Assembly: GCA_950097015.1 (NCBI GenBank)
Contig: CATNEN010000003.1
Location: 124,001-188,000 of the forward strand
Length of the DNA: 64,000 nucleotides
Source: Macrostomum hystrix
Lineage: Eukaryota; Platyhelminthes; Macrostomidae
Direction: 5' to 3'
Shown here: positions 30,269 to 40,648 of the stretch, in pieces
How the letters are laid out: each line of letters starts with the position of its first letter
Position numbering within the stretch: position 1 is the stretch's first letter
Position numbers and translations under genes: made by a program
Notes under the pieces: generated by a model
Told to the model about the DNA's origin: nothing
The model's input: the letters and a program-made list of their open reading frames with translations, nothing else
Databases searched by the model: none

Positions 30269-33235
30269 TCAGTTTTTGGTCGGATCGGCTTCTATCCCTT
30301 TTGAGGAAACTATGAATCCCAGAAACTTCAGTTTGTCCTTGAAGAGCTCACACTTCGAGGGTCTGATTTTCAGATTCGCTTTTCTAAGCTGCCAGAAAAC
30401 TAGCGCCAGATGGGAAATCATCTCGTCGTTGTTTCTGGCCTTGATGATGACATCGTCTAGGTAAATTAGGCTAACCCTGAGCAAAAGAGGGCGAAACACG
30501 CGGTGCATCAGCCTGGCGAAACTTGCAGGCGCGGTCTTGATCCCATAGGGGACTACGGTCCAACGAAAGGTGCCCTGGGGACATGAGAACGCGGTGAGGT
30601 CTCGGTCAGCTTCCCGGATCCCTACCTGCCAGTAGGCGCTCGTCAGATCTAAACTACTAAAGACGGCGGATCCCGCTAAGCTATCGAAAGATTCGTCTAT
30701 TAAGGGCAGCGGGAAAGAGCACGGCTTTATGTGCTTGTTGAGCGCACGGTAATCTACGCAAAGGCGCCATGTACCGTCCTTCTTTTTCACAAGCACAATG
30801 GGTGAGGCCCACTCGGAGTCGCACTCTTCAACAACTCCCTGGTTTAGGAGCTGGGCGATGTACTTATCCAGAAATTCCTTTTGCGCTGGGGTTGTTCGCC
30901 TCGATGGCTGAGAAATCGGGCGACACTTCGGGTCCTTTAACTCGATTGACAGTTCATGCAGAGGGGTTCTACCGATGTCTGCTTCCGATTTCGAGATCTG
31001 GCTAAGAAAATAGTTCAGCATTTTTACTGTCGTATCCAGCTGCTCCTGGGTCAGGTTACGCTCCTGCAGGTGAAATTGGTCTAAGAGCCACTTGGCTGTC
31101 CCTGGATCTGGGTAGGGCAGCTTGCACAGCTTATCATTAAGCGCGCTCTCGTTGTCAATGCTGAAATCACTCTCACTAAGTCTGGTACTCACTACGCTCT
31201 CATCAGCTCCTAGCTTCTTGAAAGACGCTACCTCCTCGCCCTTGGCAATCCTCACCTCATCTTCGCCGCTGTTTAGGACTCTGACTAACACGTGACTAGT
31301 GGGGCTGACCTGGTCCAATGAATTGGCGACTATGATAGACGGGTCGGGGTCGAATAATCTGGCACTAACAACGCCATAGGAACTGCTCTCAGCGTCTATA
31401 GCCCTAGCTGGGATCAGCGTTTCTGAGCGGGGTGGCAGGACTGTATCGCAAGCGGCCACAACGCGATTCACGCTACAGATCGCATTGGTGCCGTGAAAAA
31501 TTGGGACGTACTCTCCAGCGCAGGTCACACGGTCACAGGCCATGTCCATGACGATTTGGAAATTACCACAGAAGTCCAACCCTAGCAGGATCTCGGATAA
31601 CTGGCCTTCAATCACTAAGAATATGTGCTGCTGTTTTAATTTGCCTAAACTCACTTCGCACTGGAGCTTGCCTAGTATTTGCGAACTAGCCCCATTGAAA
31701 CCAGTAGCTGTGCGCTGGGTGCGAGCAGGGGTAAAGACATTATTGATTGGATCAGCTTCTAGGAGCTTGTCTCGCATCTTCGGGCAAATCAGGGAGGCAT
31801 TGGCACCGGGATCTAGAAGGGCAACAGTCTTGGTCTCGCCAATCTCAACCTGAACATAGAATCCTGCCTTGTAACTGGGTAGGTCTGAAGACACTTCAGC
31901 ACACTTAGGGTCCGTCGACGTAGCTGTCACACTAATAGCTTTGTCTCTAGACTTGCCAGCGTCGGCGACACGGCTGAATGTCACGCTGGTACCCACTAGC
32001 TGGTGGCTTAAGGCCAGGTCTAACAGGGGCTGGACCAACTGAGACAGGTGCGCAAAAACAGAGTCGCCTATCTGAGAGGACTGGATGAACCCGTAAGAGT
32101 CTTTCCAATGAGTCACTACTCCCTTCTCTCTGGGTGGCCTCGAACTCGCATTTGGCTTAAAACTTTTTGGCTCCCTAAAGGGTTGCGGGGTCCTGAACTT
32201 CGAGGGTGGCGCACCAGTACCTGGCTCTCTAGGATAGGGGCATTCGGCAATGAGGTGGCCAGTCTCACTACACCTGAAGCATTTAGGTAGGGCGCCGCTC
32301 ATTCGGGCATGACTAGAGTAGTCTTGGGGGGACTTCTGAGATTGAAAGTTGTGCCTATGGCCACCACTGTTGCTATTAGTAGGTTTCTGTGTGCTTTGTT
32401 GTGGCCCTGACTGTTTCTTCTCCAGTTCTGCTATTCTCGCCTTCAGGGCTCGGATCTCGTCTGCTTCAACACTTCTAACCTTGGGTTGCTCAGTCAGTTT
32501 GAGCAGCTGCCTAGTTTGATCTGTGTCTCGAGCCCTAGCTAGGAGTCTCTCCAGTGAAGCCCTGGGTGCTTCATGCAGCATATTGATAAGTTTTTCGGCA
32601 ATAGTTTTGTCAGCCAAGCCATAGCAAAACCGCGTCCTTACTAGGGGCTCGTACTCAGAGCGGCTCATGTCCGCGGCATTTGCTAGGCCTATGAGGCGGT
32701 CAAAATACTCCTGGATACTCTCCGATGACAGCTGTTGGGCTGAGGTCAGTTCTATATAGTATTTATCTACGTGGGTTGGCTCGCCATACCGGCTTCTTAG
32801 ACTCTTCACTGCTTCATCAAAGCTTTTCTCGTGCAGACGATAGTTGTAAAAGAACTCTTGGCACTCGGGTGACAGGGATGAAAGCAACACTGCTGTCCGA
32901 TGCTCAGGCATGATCTCATTGGCTTCAAGAAACAGGCGGAATTGCGTCCACCAGATATCAAATTTGGTTTTGGGTGTGTAGGCCACTGGGGGTCTGAGCC
33001 GAGGGCTCGATTTCGGTATTCTAGAACTGGTGCTGGTGTTGTCACGGATTTGGGCTAGGGTTCTGGCGAGGTCACCTAAGGAGGTCTCGCGCTCCGGCTG
33101 CTCACCTCCCTCCATCTCCACCTCAGCACCTCCTTCTGTCCCAAGCCCATGGCCGATGCTCTCCTCTGGTCCCTGGCCTGACAATGCTGCCCCTGACTGG
33201 TTGACTTGGTCGGTATCTGAATTTACGCCTGACAT
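30269..33235 (-). CDS. gag-pol: Gag-protease-RT polyprotein with CCHC knuckle and cold-shock-like domain
   Basis: A 988-codon frame. The capsid-like region (about 85-250) includes FDIWWTQFRLFLE and SIQEYFDRLIGLAN. A CCHC knuckle is at residues 319-332 (CFRCSETGHLIAEC). Residues 370-439 look like a cold-shock domain: KGVVTHWKDSYGFIQ (RNP1-like) and DSVFAHLSQL (RNP2-like), then an LVGTSVTFSRV strand and DKAISVTA. Protease follows with LLDPGANASLI at 473-483, Pro replacing the usual Thr or Ser of the catalytic triad, and ILLGLDF at 549-555. RT has SLDLTSAYWQ (D863) and YLDD (925-928). The frame ends at a TGA just after PTKN because one extra A in an A-run shifts it out of the RNase H frame. Cold-shock assignment is by motif pattern only. 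Confidence 0.88.
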   Translation of the reverse strand: MSGVNSDTDQVNQSGAALSGQGPEESIGHGLGTEGGAEVEMEGGEQPERETSLGDLARTLAQIRDNTSTSSRIPKSSPRLRPPVAYTPKTKFDIWWTQFRLFLEANEIMPEHRTAVLLSSLSPECQEFFYNYRLHEKSFDEAVKSLRSRYGEPTHVDKYYIELTSAQQLSSESIQEYFDRLIGLANAADMSRSEYEPLVRTRFCYGLADKTIAEKLINMLHEAPRASLERLLARARDTDQTRQLLKLTEQPKVRSVEADEIRALKARIAELEKKQSGPQQSTQKPTNSNSGGHRHNFQSQKSPQDYSSHARMSGALPKCFRCSETGHLIAECPYPREPGTGAPPSKFRTPQPFREPKSFKPNASSRPPREKGVVTHWKDSYGFIQSSQIGDSVFAHLSQLVQPLLDLALSHQLVGTSVTFSRVADAGKSRDKAISVTATSTDPKCAEVSSDLPSYKAGFYVQVEIGETKTVALLDPGANASLICPKMRDKLLEADPINNVFTPARTQRTATGFNGASSQILGKLQCEVSLGKLKQQHIFLVIEGQLSEILLGLDFCGNFQIVMDMACDRVTCAGEYVPIFHGTNAICSVNRVVAACDTVLPPRSETLIPARAIDAESSSYGVVSARLFDPDPSIIVANSLDQVSPTSHVLVRVLNSGEDEVRIAKGEEVASFKKLGADESVVSTRLSESDFSIDNESALNDKLCKLPYPDPGTAKWLLDQFHLQERNLTQEQLDTTVKMLNYFLSQISKSEADIGRTPLHELSIELKDPKCRPISQPSRRTTPAQKEFLDKYIAQLLNQGVVEECDSEWASPIVLVKKKDGTWRLCVDYRALNKHIKPCSFPLPLIDESFDSLAGSAVFSSLDLTSAYWQVGIREADRDLTAFSCPQGTFRWTVVPYGIKTAPASFARLMHRVFRPLLLRVSLIYLDDVIIKARNNDEMISHLALVFWQLRKANLKIRPSKCELFKDKLKFLGFIVSSKGIEADPTKN
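31919..32128 (-). other. Cold-shock-like domain within Gag-Pol
   Basis: These 70 codons encode K-G-V-V-x-x-W-x-x-x-Y-G-F-I, then D-S-V-F-A-H-L-S, then V-G-x-x-V-x-F and A-I-S-V-T-A. That is the order of conserved positions in bacterial CspA, Y-box and Lin28 cold-shock domains (start strand, RNP1, RNP2, last two strands). An insert of about 16 residues lies between RNP2 and the fourth strand. It sits 38 residues after the CCHC knuckle (32240-32281). Confidence 0.72.
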
Positions 33236-34336
33236 GACTAGAACTCAGACACACAACTAGAAAAAGAGGAGCGAAGAACGAGCTAGGCCTACACAAGAAA
33301 GAATGTGGCAGTTTACAAATGATTGAGCAACAAGTCTAGTACTAATGGTGGTCCTAAGTCTAAAGTTACTGCCACAATAGATCCTAATATAATAATAATA
33401 ATAAATAATTGAACTCAGCCTTAGCTGCAACCACCAGTTCCGAATCTCGGCCGCCGTTGTCTTCGGCACACTGCTCAGTTCGCCACGGCAATCGGCAAGG
33501 TTCGGCTCGACCAGGCTTGCTGCACACCGCTCGGCTCGGTTCGGTTCGGTTCAGCTTGGCTTTGGCTTGTTCGCAGATGGCAGGTGCCCTTCAGTCGCAG
33601 GCCCGTTCAACCCGCGAGGCGATGCTCTGATGCTACCCGATTGTTGTTGGCCGCTGTTGCAACTGCAGACTGGCACCGGCTGCCGTAGTAGCTGTTGTCG
33701 TGAACAGCTGGCGTAGGGCCGCTGCTGCCGGCGTTTGGCTAATTGACTGCTATTGCTGATGTTGTAAGTGACGACCCGGCGGAAATGCTTTGCAGTGCTA
33801 GCCTGGCTCGCCTAGTCCACAAAAATCAAGCGGGGCGCAGGCCGAGAGAACCCTTAGGCAATCGATTGCAATGGCTAGGCGCAGTTCAACAGACAAGAGG
33901 GGTGGCGCTCGGCGGGCTAAAGCTTTGGGGTTGTTGCGCTTGCAATTAAGAGTTGATACTCCTAACCAGGTGTGTTTAGTGGTCACGTGATTGGACACAG
34001 GCGCAGAGCACAGAGGTTGGCTGGTTGTCTGACCCTCCTTTAAGCTTAGCGTCTGACTCACTCTGCGAAGAAACACTGCCGATACGCTTAAGCTGATAAG
34101 GTTAGTTGTTGTTTACTTTCTCGATCGACTGTGTAGTAGGTAGGCTGTGCCGTGAACCGATAGTGCACGTGAACTGAATAGTCTGTGCCGTGAACCGAAT
34201 CACTGTATCACTGTTGGACTTTAGTAGACGGTACTTGGGATCTAATTAATGATGAGCATGAGCTAGCTTTTTGACGAATGACGATGATCGATGACCGAGT
34301 TCGAATTGTAATTGACGGTGGGTCCTCCAAATTTAT
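33236..34336 (-). other. Leader of the young Gypsy element
   Basis: About 1.1 kb between the 5' LTR and the Gag ATG. A possible primer-binding site, tggaggacccacc in element sense, starts 7 nt inside the LTR end (about 34317-34329). No coding frame is convincing. The stretch contains a (cggtt)n-like run near 33533-33550. Confidence 0.6.
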
Positions 34337-34796
34337 ATGACGAAGTTTCGGTCCCAATGTATAGGCGTAGCGGTTCGGTCTATTTGAATAGCAGTAAATT
34401 ATTATTCGGCAGTAAATTGGGTCTTCAAATAACGAGATCGCTTAACGGTGAATGCTGGCTATATGACTTAGAGATATGTTACTTAGAGACATATAGAGAT
34501 ATATCAAGATTCACTTGAAAGTAGTTACGGCTACAGTTGAAATTAGCCACACTTAAATAATAGCCAGCACTCAGTCGTAGAACCAGAACCAGGGGGGGGG
34601 TTGGGAGCCTTCCTGGAAAGGCCTAATTAGCACATTTGAATACGAACTACGACTATGTAGTACACTAAAACAAAACCATTATATATATATATGGAAAACC
34701 GAAGAAATATCCCTAACAAATATAGCTAACGAAAATAATGCACTTAATTAGAAATAGCATATTAAAATTACATTAAATTAGAGAGACAACGTCACA
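34337..34796 (-). repeat. 5' LTR of the young Gypsy element
   Basis: Appears identical to 25971-26430. A short plus-strand frame inside it is a chance frame and occurs in both LTRs. Confidence 0.93.
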
Positions 34797-36041
34797 GAGC
34801 TGCGTCAGTTAAAAGTAGAAAAAAATGCGCATTTTTCGATATTTGAAAAACACACTTTTACAGAATTATCTGTCAATGTAAGAATTTAGCGGAAAATAAC
34901 CAATCAGTGTTTCGTAGGTCCGAAAATTCGCCAAAAGTTGGGTTCAATCAATTTTTGACTGTATATTGTGAATCCTTATTTTTGAGATTCAAGATTTCGA
35001 CGGGTCTCAAAAAAGTCACTTTTTCGTTGCCATGGGAACCAAGACGCGTTAATTTGGTAATTTCACGTCGCTCATCTTGTAGCCCTAAATGTTTTACGTC
35101 CATAGAGGGGTTGCACATGGTTTTATCTCAAGTGGTTTTAATTATGCATCAATTTTAGTTTCTAAAACGTTGATTTTACGTTGGGGGGGGTCTCCGGGCA
35201 ATCTTATCTCGGTCTCGTTGTCAATTTTTCCGGACTGCACTTCGACCTAACTAACTTACGCGTCATCCTCTGAGCCTTCCGACTGAGCCTACCAACAAAG
35301 TGGTGAGTGACAGATCGAGCAATTAACATATTTGCCTCTCGCACTAAGTTCCTGAGCTCGGTTCCTCGGCGAGGCCCAATTAATTTTGCGGCGCAGCCGG
35401 TGAGAGAGACCTATGTTGGCTTTTTTGTCATGTAATTCCTTGTGCTGAACCTTAAAGGCACAGCCATAAAGTTTAATTAAAAAATTGCAATAATAGTACA
35501 CCTATTGTGTCTTTGCGCAAGTATCTGCGTGACTGTTTAGCTTTACAAAGTGCAAAAAATCGTCTCTAGTTGAGATGAGAGAGCTCAAACCAAAGAGACC
35601 AGAGGAAATTGGTTAGTGCGAATTTGGTTAGTGCGAACGAATCTTCTTAAAATGGAGGATGGTCGGAAAAGCATATAACGACGTTTTTAAAATTGAAAAG
35701 CTTACAGCTCTGCACCAGGTTGATGGAATTACTAATAGCTTTTACTGACATGTGCAAAAGACCCAGGCCTATCGATCCGAGTCTGTCCGGTTGTCATGGC
35801 GACGCATCTTGGTTGCCATGGCAACCGAAAACTCGATTTTTTCAGGTGCCTCGAAAAATTTGATCTCGAAAAATAAGGAACCACAATATGGTGCCGCCAA
35901 GTGACTGAAGTCAGCCGACGCGGGCATTCAAACCCTAGAAAGGTATGTAATTGGTTTTTTTATTGCTCCCTATCTTTTGGCTGACTTGGTCGAAAAACTG
36001 TTTTTCAAGGGTCAAAAAATGTGCATTTTTTCAATTTTTGA

Positions 36042-36093
36042 AATCAAGCAGCTCAAAGGACGCGCGACAGCGCGGACTTTGAGCTGCTTGATT
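36042..36093. repeat. Perfect 17-bp inverted repeat (hairpin)
   Basis: aatcaagcagctcaaag (36042-36058) and ctttgagctgcttgatt (36077-36093) pair perfectly. The loop gacgcgcgacagcgcgga can itself pair through cgcg runs. The agctcaaag core and CG-rich centre resemble 25935-25970. Confidence 0.9.
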
Positions 36094-38108
36094 GAATACA
36101 GCATACCTGGGCCTAACAGCCTACAGTAGGGTTATGTTTTCAGGTTTGCACTTTTACAGGTAAATTGCACCTGTTCTCTACCTGTACACTATGACTGGGG
36201 TGCTATTCGAACCGTTCCCGAGTACGCAAGGACAGTCAGCTCGAGCCAATTCGGTACGTATTTTACTTAATCTGGATGAGATCTATATGGAAAAGTTGGT
36301 TTCAGACCGATTGAGTGTTTTGTTTATGTGCTGTGGGGTTGTAAACCCGGAAAACATGATTTTCGTCATTTTTCGTCATTTTTTGATCTACAAATGTCCA
36401 AAAAATAAGAATCCACGATATGCTGATGACAGGAAACTGCATAGCTAAGATGCACAACAAATATGCGCACAATATGTACATCTTGATTTGTCTTAATATG
36501 TTACGGTTATTTGCTGTTGTTCGAAAAACACAAATTACGACACTCTGAGGGACATGAATTCGAATAAACATATCGTCGTACAACTTTTTTCTCCTGCATC
36601 GCACAATTATTAGCTTCGTGTCGCTGAACTACATTTTAGATGAACTTTCATTTGAGGCTAGAGATAAGTACATATGTGCACTTTCTGTTCGTACAGTATT
36701 CAAATTTGTACATGTACAGGTGTACATGTACTTGTACACGATAGTACAAAAATAAGAAAGTCGCTCTAAAATTGCAGAAAACTGCTCAGACTCGTAGAAC
36801 TAGGTGTGTAGACAAAAGTTTATATTGAAAATTAAGCTCTGCGTGGAACTACTGTTGATCCAAATGAGGTCAAAGGTGGAAAACGTTGTTTTTGCAGTTT
36901 TTTGCACTTTTTCGACACGAAAAATTTTACGCTCGAAAAACATATTACTATTTAGCCCAATTTAACCTATTTGCCCCCAATGACAACATATTTTGGCTAA
37001 TTATGTACACCTCAGTTAAGCCGTGAAAATTCGTTTTTCCTATACAGGTCAGATCACCTGTGATCACGACACACGGTGGCTTCACAATTTAAGGTACTCC
37101 TTTTAGTGTAACTTTTGAACACTTTATTTTAAGACATTGAGTGAGGCGTCGTTTGGTAACACTTTAATGCGGCAATAAAATGACGCATAACACTTGTGTC
37201 ATCTCATAACAGGTAAGCGTCAATACCGGATTGTATACTTGTACAGGTAAAAATTTGCGGCAAATTTGGTCTGGAATTGAGGCAAACGCATTAATTTAGC
37301 TGAAAACGGTGTCAAATAATATGTGTAGGTGTTGTATAAGAAGTGGCACTTCAGGTTTTTCAAAAGATGTCATTGTAACTTTTAAAATCGGTCTCAAATA
37401 AAAATATCGTGTTTTCGGGTCCATTTTTGCTGTTTTTGTCGTTAGGCCAAAAAGTGAATTTTGCATCGCTATAAGACGCTTAGTACCTCGGAGTAAACGT
37501 TGTGCGCCTCGAAATTCTACACCGAATGTATGTATCGTGTGTTCTGGGAAAATTCGAAATAGTTGTAAAAATAGGAATAAAGGTGCAAATTAGTGCATTT
37601 TTTGTAAGTCTGTGTAATTTGAAATATTTAAAAGCGTTGGTATAACAAAAGTTTATGTCTAGCATTGAAAACGTAGTAACGTAGTACGCTTTGGCATATA
37701 TACAACACATAAAAGTATTTTCTAAACGTTTTTCATTGAATTTCAGGTTATTCGAGTTGTTTCATTAAAATTTTCGCTTTTCTTCGTTGTATTAATTTAA
37801 AATTTTGGCGTATGCGATTTAGTTTATCACAAATTCTAACGTATATACATTTTGCAATCAAAGTATTTTGTGCGCAAGTCCCTGCGTCACATAAGAAGGC
37901 ATTTCAACTTTAAGTTTGTAGCTACGATGAGTTTAATTATGCTGTTTAAATTGCTATATTACTATCTGATATACAGAAGGATACTGATAGAACAGTGTTG
38001 TATCTCTTTAAGTTGGTTTCAATCTGCACAAGAAAGTGAGTAGCAGTAAGTTTTCATGTGCTTGTAAAGTATCCATAATTTATCAAACCATCCCAAATTT
38101 AAAATTTT

Positions 38109-38435
38109 ATGGCAAAATGAAAACAGTATGCTTATAAATGGTCATTGGGCAATATAAATAACTGTAAATAAATAAAACAACTATAACTAAATTATATGAC
38201 TATATTTTATGTTATAAAATTATAAATGAAAGCAATAATAAAAGCATAATTTCCATATAAATAATTATGAATAAGAAATATATAGTGAAATGTAATGATA
38301 AGGCAAAATAATAACAATATGCTTATAATGGTCAATGGGCAATATAAATAACTGTAAATAAATATAACAACTATAACAAAATTTTGTGACTATATTTTAT
38401 AATATAAAATTATAAATGAAAGCAATAATAAAAAT
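38109..38435. repeat. Direct duplication of about 140 bp
   Basis: A block beginning ggcaaaat(g/a)a-aaca-tatgcttata and ending aatgaaagcaataataaaa occurs at about 38109-38246 and 38302-38434, at roughly 90 percent identity. Confidence 0.85.
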
Positions 38436-39047
38436 AAATATTAGGCATATTTATCCTAATTATTTTAATAATTATAACCATTTAATTATAATTATAATCA
38501 TTTCCCTTTTTGCTTAAATCGTTCAACCTGTAAGGTGTATGAACAGCAAAATAACATTTTGATGAAGTGGCTATCGACAGTTTTGAACAATGTCCGACGC
38601 TTTGAGTTTGGTTCACAGCAGGAATACCCACGCTTTCTATTCAAAATTTAACCCCTTCGTTTTTGACCAGTTTTTTATTTTGTGTAATCCTGCCTGTGAC
38701 CAAATATGGGTTTGCCAATAATTATTAGGCTGTAAATATTCAGCTGAATTCTAAGGCACAATAGTTCACTGCAAAGTCGTATCTGATGGTTTCACGTACC
38801 TGTGGGTGTTCGACTGTTCATTGAATAGTAGGCTTCTCAAAAGTCTCATTTTCAATGGCAGCAAACAAAATCGGAGCGGCAAAGTATTGTTTTGTTTTGC
38901 ACTGCTTCATATCGTTCTCCCTAAATTTCTCAATTGCTTGACTGTCTCCAGTACTCGTACGAGTAATTTAAAAAGTGATTTCTTGTTTTTTTATTTGCTC
39001 GAAAGTGTTCTATTCGTTTGATTAAGTACGAGTTTTGTTTTGTGTAG

Positions 39048-39556
39048 TATCAATGTAACCGTTAGCCGCCGCGGTGGCGGCGTCCAAGGTGGCGGCCGAG
39101 GCGGCGGTGGCGGCGTCCACGCTGGTGGCGGCGGCGGTGGCAGCGTCCGCGGCGGTGGTGGCGGCTTCGGCGGTGGCGGCGGCGGTAGCGGCTACGGCGG
39201 TGGCGGTGGCGGTGGCGGTTACGGCGGTGGCGGTCAAGGCGGCGGTGGCGGCTACGGCGGTGGCGTCTACGGCGGTGGCGGCTACGGCGGTGGCGGCTAC
39301 GGCGGTGGCGTCTACGGCGGTGGCGGCAACGGCGGCGGTGGCGGCCTAGCGCCTTTCGGTGGCGGCCTAGCGCCTTTCGGTGGCGGCTACGGCGGCTACG
39401 GCGGCGGTGACGGCCGAGGTGACGGCCGAGGCGGCGGTGACGGCCGAAGCGGTGGCGGCCGAGGCGGTGGCGGCTACGGCAGCGGTGGCGGCGGCGGCGG
39501 CGGTGGTGGCGGCGACCGAGGCGGTGGTGTGCGCGGTGGCGGCCGTGTTTGTGGAG
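39048..39556 (+). CDS. Glycine-rich exon of a probable SR/RRM-type RNA-binding protein, partial
   Basis: After the acceptor ttgtgtag the frame reads INVTVSRRGGG, which looks like the last beta strand of an RRM followed by its hinge. About 150 residues of GGGGY, GGGGR and GDGR repeats follow, built from a GGC/GGT 15-bp repeat. I end the exon at GGA-G|GTGCCA (39556), phase 1; 39544 (C|GTGTTT) is also phase 1 and equally possible. The next exon begins with TA TGC, so either donor keeps the frame. An RRM, Gly-rich hinge, CCHC and RS order matches SRSF7 (9G8)-type splicing factors, though this Gly tract is much longer. RRM exons were not found, so the call is inference. Confidence 0.5.
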
Positions 39557-39612
39557 GTGCCAGCGCTGGCCGTTTATGTTAGTTTTCCATTTAGTTATCA
39601 TTTGAATAGAGC

Positions 39613-40001
39613 GGATAGCTCAGTCAGTAAGGTGTCGGACTCTGGATCAGATGGTCCTGGGTTCGACTCCCGACCTAGTCTAGAACTATTCGTGCAGCCC
39701 TTGGCAAGCTGCTTTGCCCTGATGTGCACACAGTCTACTCAGCTGCAAATGAGTACCGACATTTCGTCGGGTAATAATAATTCCGGCTGGCGTGGAATAA
39801 AGCAGTTCTGTGCGGCAATTCAGTGGGTTTGGATGCTGCCGATATGTTTGGAAAAATAAATTCCATTGCTGACATGCGGCTGTCAACCGGTGTCCGAGAG
39901 AGCCGGGGAGTACAATAGGTGTGCAGTCCCCACCTGCTAGTGTGCCTGACACACAACACCTGCACTGGCCCTTGGGTCTAGTGTCATTATTATTATTATT
40001 A
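39613..40001 (+). mobile_element. tRNA-derived SINE
   Basis: An 11-bp target duplication, ttgaatagagc (39602-39612 and 40002-40012), bounds a sequence of about 390 bp. The head has pol III box A-like tagctcagtcagtaagg and box B ggttcgactcc in tRNA spacing. The tail is (ATT)n at 39985-40001. The head folds poorly as a tRNA (acceptor stem mismatched), so it is a SINE and not a tRNA gene. It lies wholly inside the intron between the two exons of the glycine-rich/RS gene, same strand. Confidence 0.9.
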
Positions 40002-40070
40002 TTGAATAGAGCATTTTTTTCATAGAGTGCATGAGTTTCTTTCTATTTACTTTGGTTTTTTTATTTGCAG

Positions 40071-40285
40071 TATGCCATCGATGTTGCGGTCTCAGGCATG
40101 TTGCCCGAGACTGCAAGAAGAGAAGCCGCAGCCGCAGCCGCAGCGGCGCCCGCTGTGAAAACAGCAGCCGCCGCCATAAAAGCAGCAGTAGCAACAGCAG
40201 CAGCATACTGCATACCCAGACTGTGGGTATGCAGTTGTCGAAATTTACCGTTAAGCATCAACCAACAGCATGTGGATTCTTATAG
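40071..40285 (+). CDS. CCHC-knuckle and RS exon of the probable SR-type RNA-binding protein, partial
   Basis: A strong acceptor (long pyrimidine run then TTTGCAG at 40064-40070) opens a frame reading CHRCCGLRHVARDC, a perfect CX2CX4HX4C zinc knuckle. KKRSRSRSRS and a Ser/Arg-rich run (SSRRHKSSSSNSSS) follow. Knuckle plus RS dipeptides is the signature of SRSF7-like splicing factors, which bind pre-mRNA in the nucleus and are phosphorylated on the RS part. The frame stops at 40285, but a donor (ctgtgg|gtatgc, about 40224) could splice to further RS exons outside what I can see. The other frame (poly-Ala) is a shadow of the GCA/CAG repeats. Confidence 0.55.
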
Positions 40286-40648
40286 TTTGCATTTTCCCTC
40301 AATCTACTTTCAATTTATGAGTCTTTAGCTGTGCTGTTAATGGCTTATTTAAACTTTTCAGGCAAGAAACTTTGGGCAAAATACGAGTACTTTGCTCTCT
40401 CATCTCAATGAAGATCACATCTTCATTACTAGCCTAGTCTTGGTTACTGTCACCAAATGGTGCGACAGTATACACACTCCCTCGTAACAATTTTATTAGA
40501 ATAATTTTATTCTTATACGGGGTTGTGCTTATATTTAGCGGTGCAATAGCTATAATTAAAAAACTCCCTTCGTTTGTACTTTCTTTTATGCACCTTATCA
40601 CTTATATAAACAAGTGCATGTTTCTTAAATTTAGTTCAAGATTGATAG

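Larger units (their letters stand above)
25971..34796 (-). mobile_element. Young Ty3/Gypsy-type LTR retrotransposon with a cold-shock-like domain
   Basis: An 8826-bp element on the minus strand. Its LTRs (460 bp each, 25971-26430 and 34337-34796) look identical base for base on inspection, and the 5-bp target duplication gagct is exact (25966-25970 and 34797-34801). In element sense it runs: 5' LTR, a leader of about 1.1 kb, a Gag-PR-RT frame, a 1-base shift, an RNase H-integrase frame, a short 3' region, polypurine tract and 3' LTR. Domain order PR-RT-RNase H-integrase places it in Ty3/Gypsy. No envelope gene is evident. Identical LTRs imply very recent insertion. Confidence 0.95.
34802..39047. 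other. AT-rich stretch without a recognised gene
   Basis: Short frames only. It may contain introns of the RNA-binding protein gene whose exons start at 39048; I looked for RRM exons (RNP1/RNP2) on the plus strand and found none. Holds a hairpin at 36042-36093 and a direct duplication at 38109-38435. Confidence 0.4.

Noticed and set aside
34312-34518. Short plus-strand ORF repeated at 25871-26152
   Set aside because: It lies in the LTRs of the minus-strand Gypsy element and is repeated only because the LTRs are.
39022-39601. Ala/Thr-rich and Arg/His-rich frames antisense to the glycine-rich exon
   Set aside because: They are products of the GGC/GGT repeat read in other frames.
39613-39683. 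A tRNA gene at the SINE head
   Set aside because: Boxes A and B are present but the acceptor stem does not pair. The sequence is bounded by an 11-bp target duplication with an (ATT)n tail, so it is a SINE.
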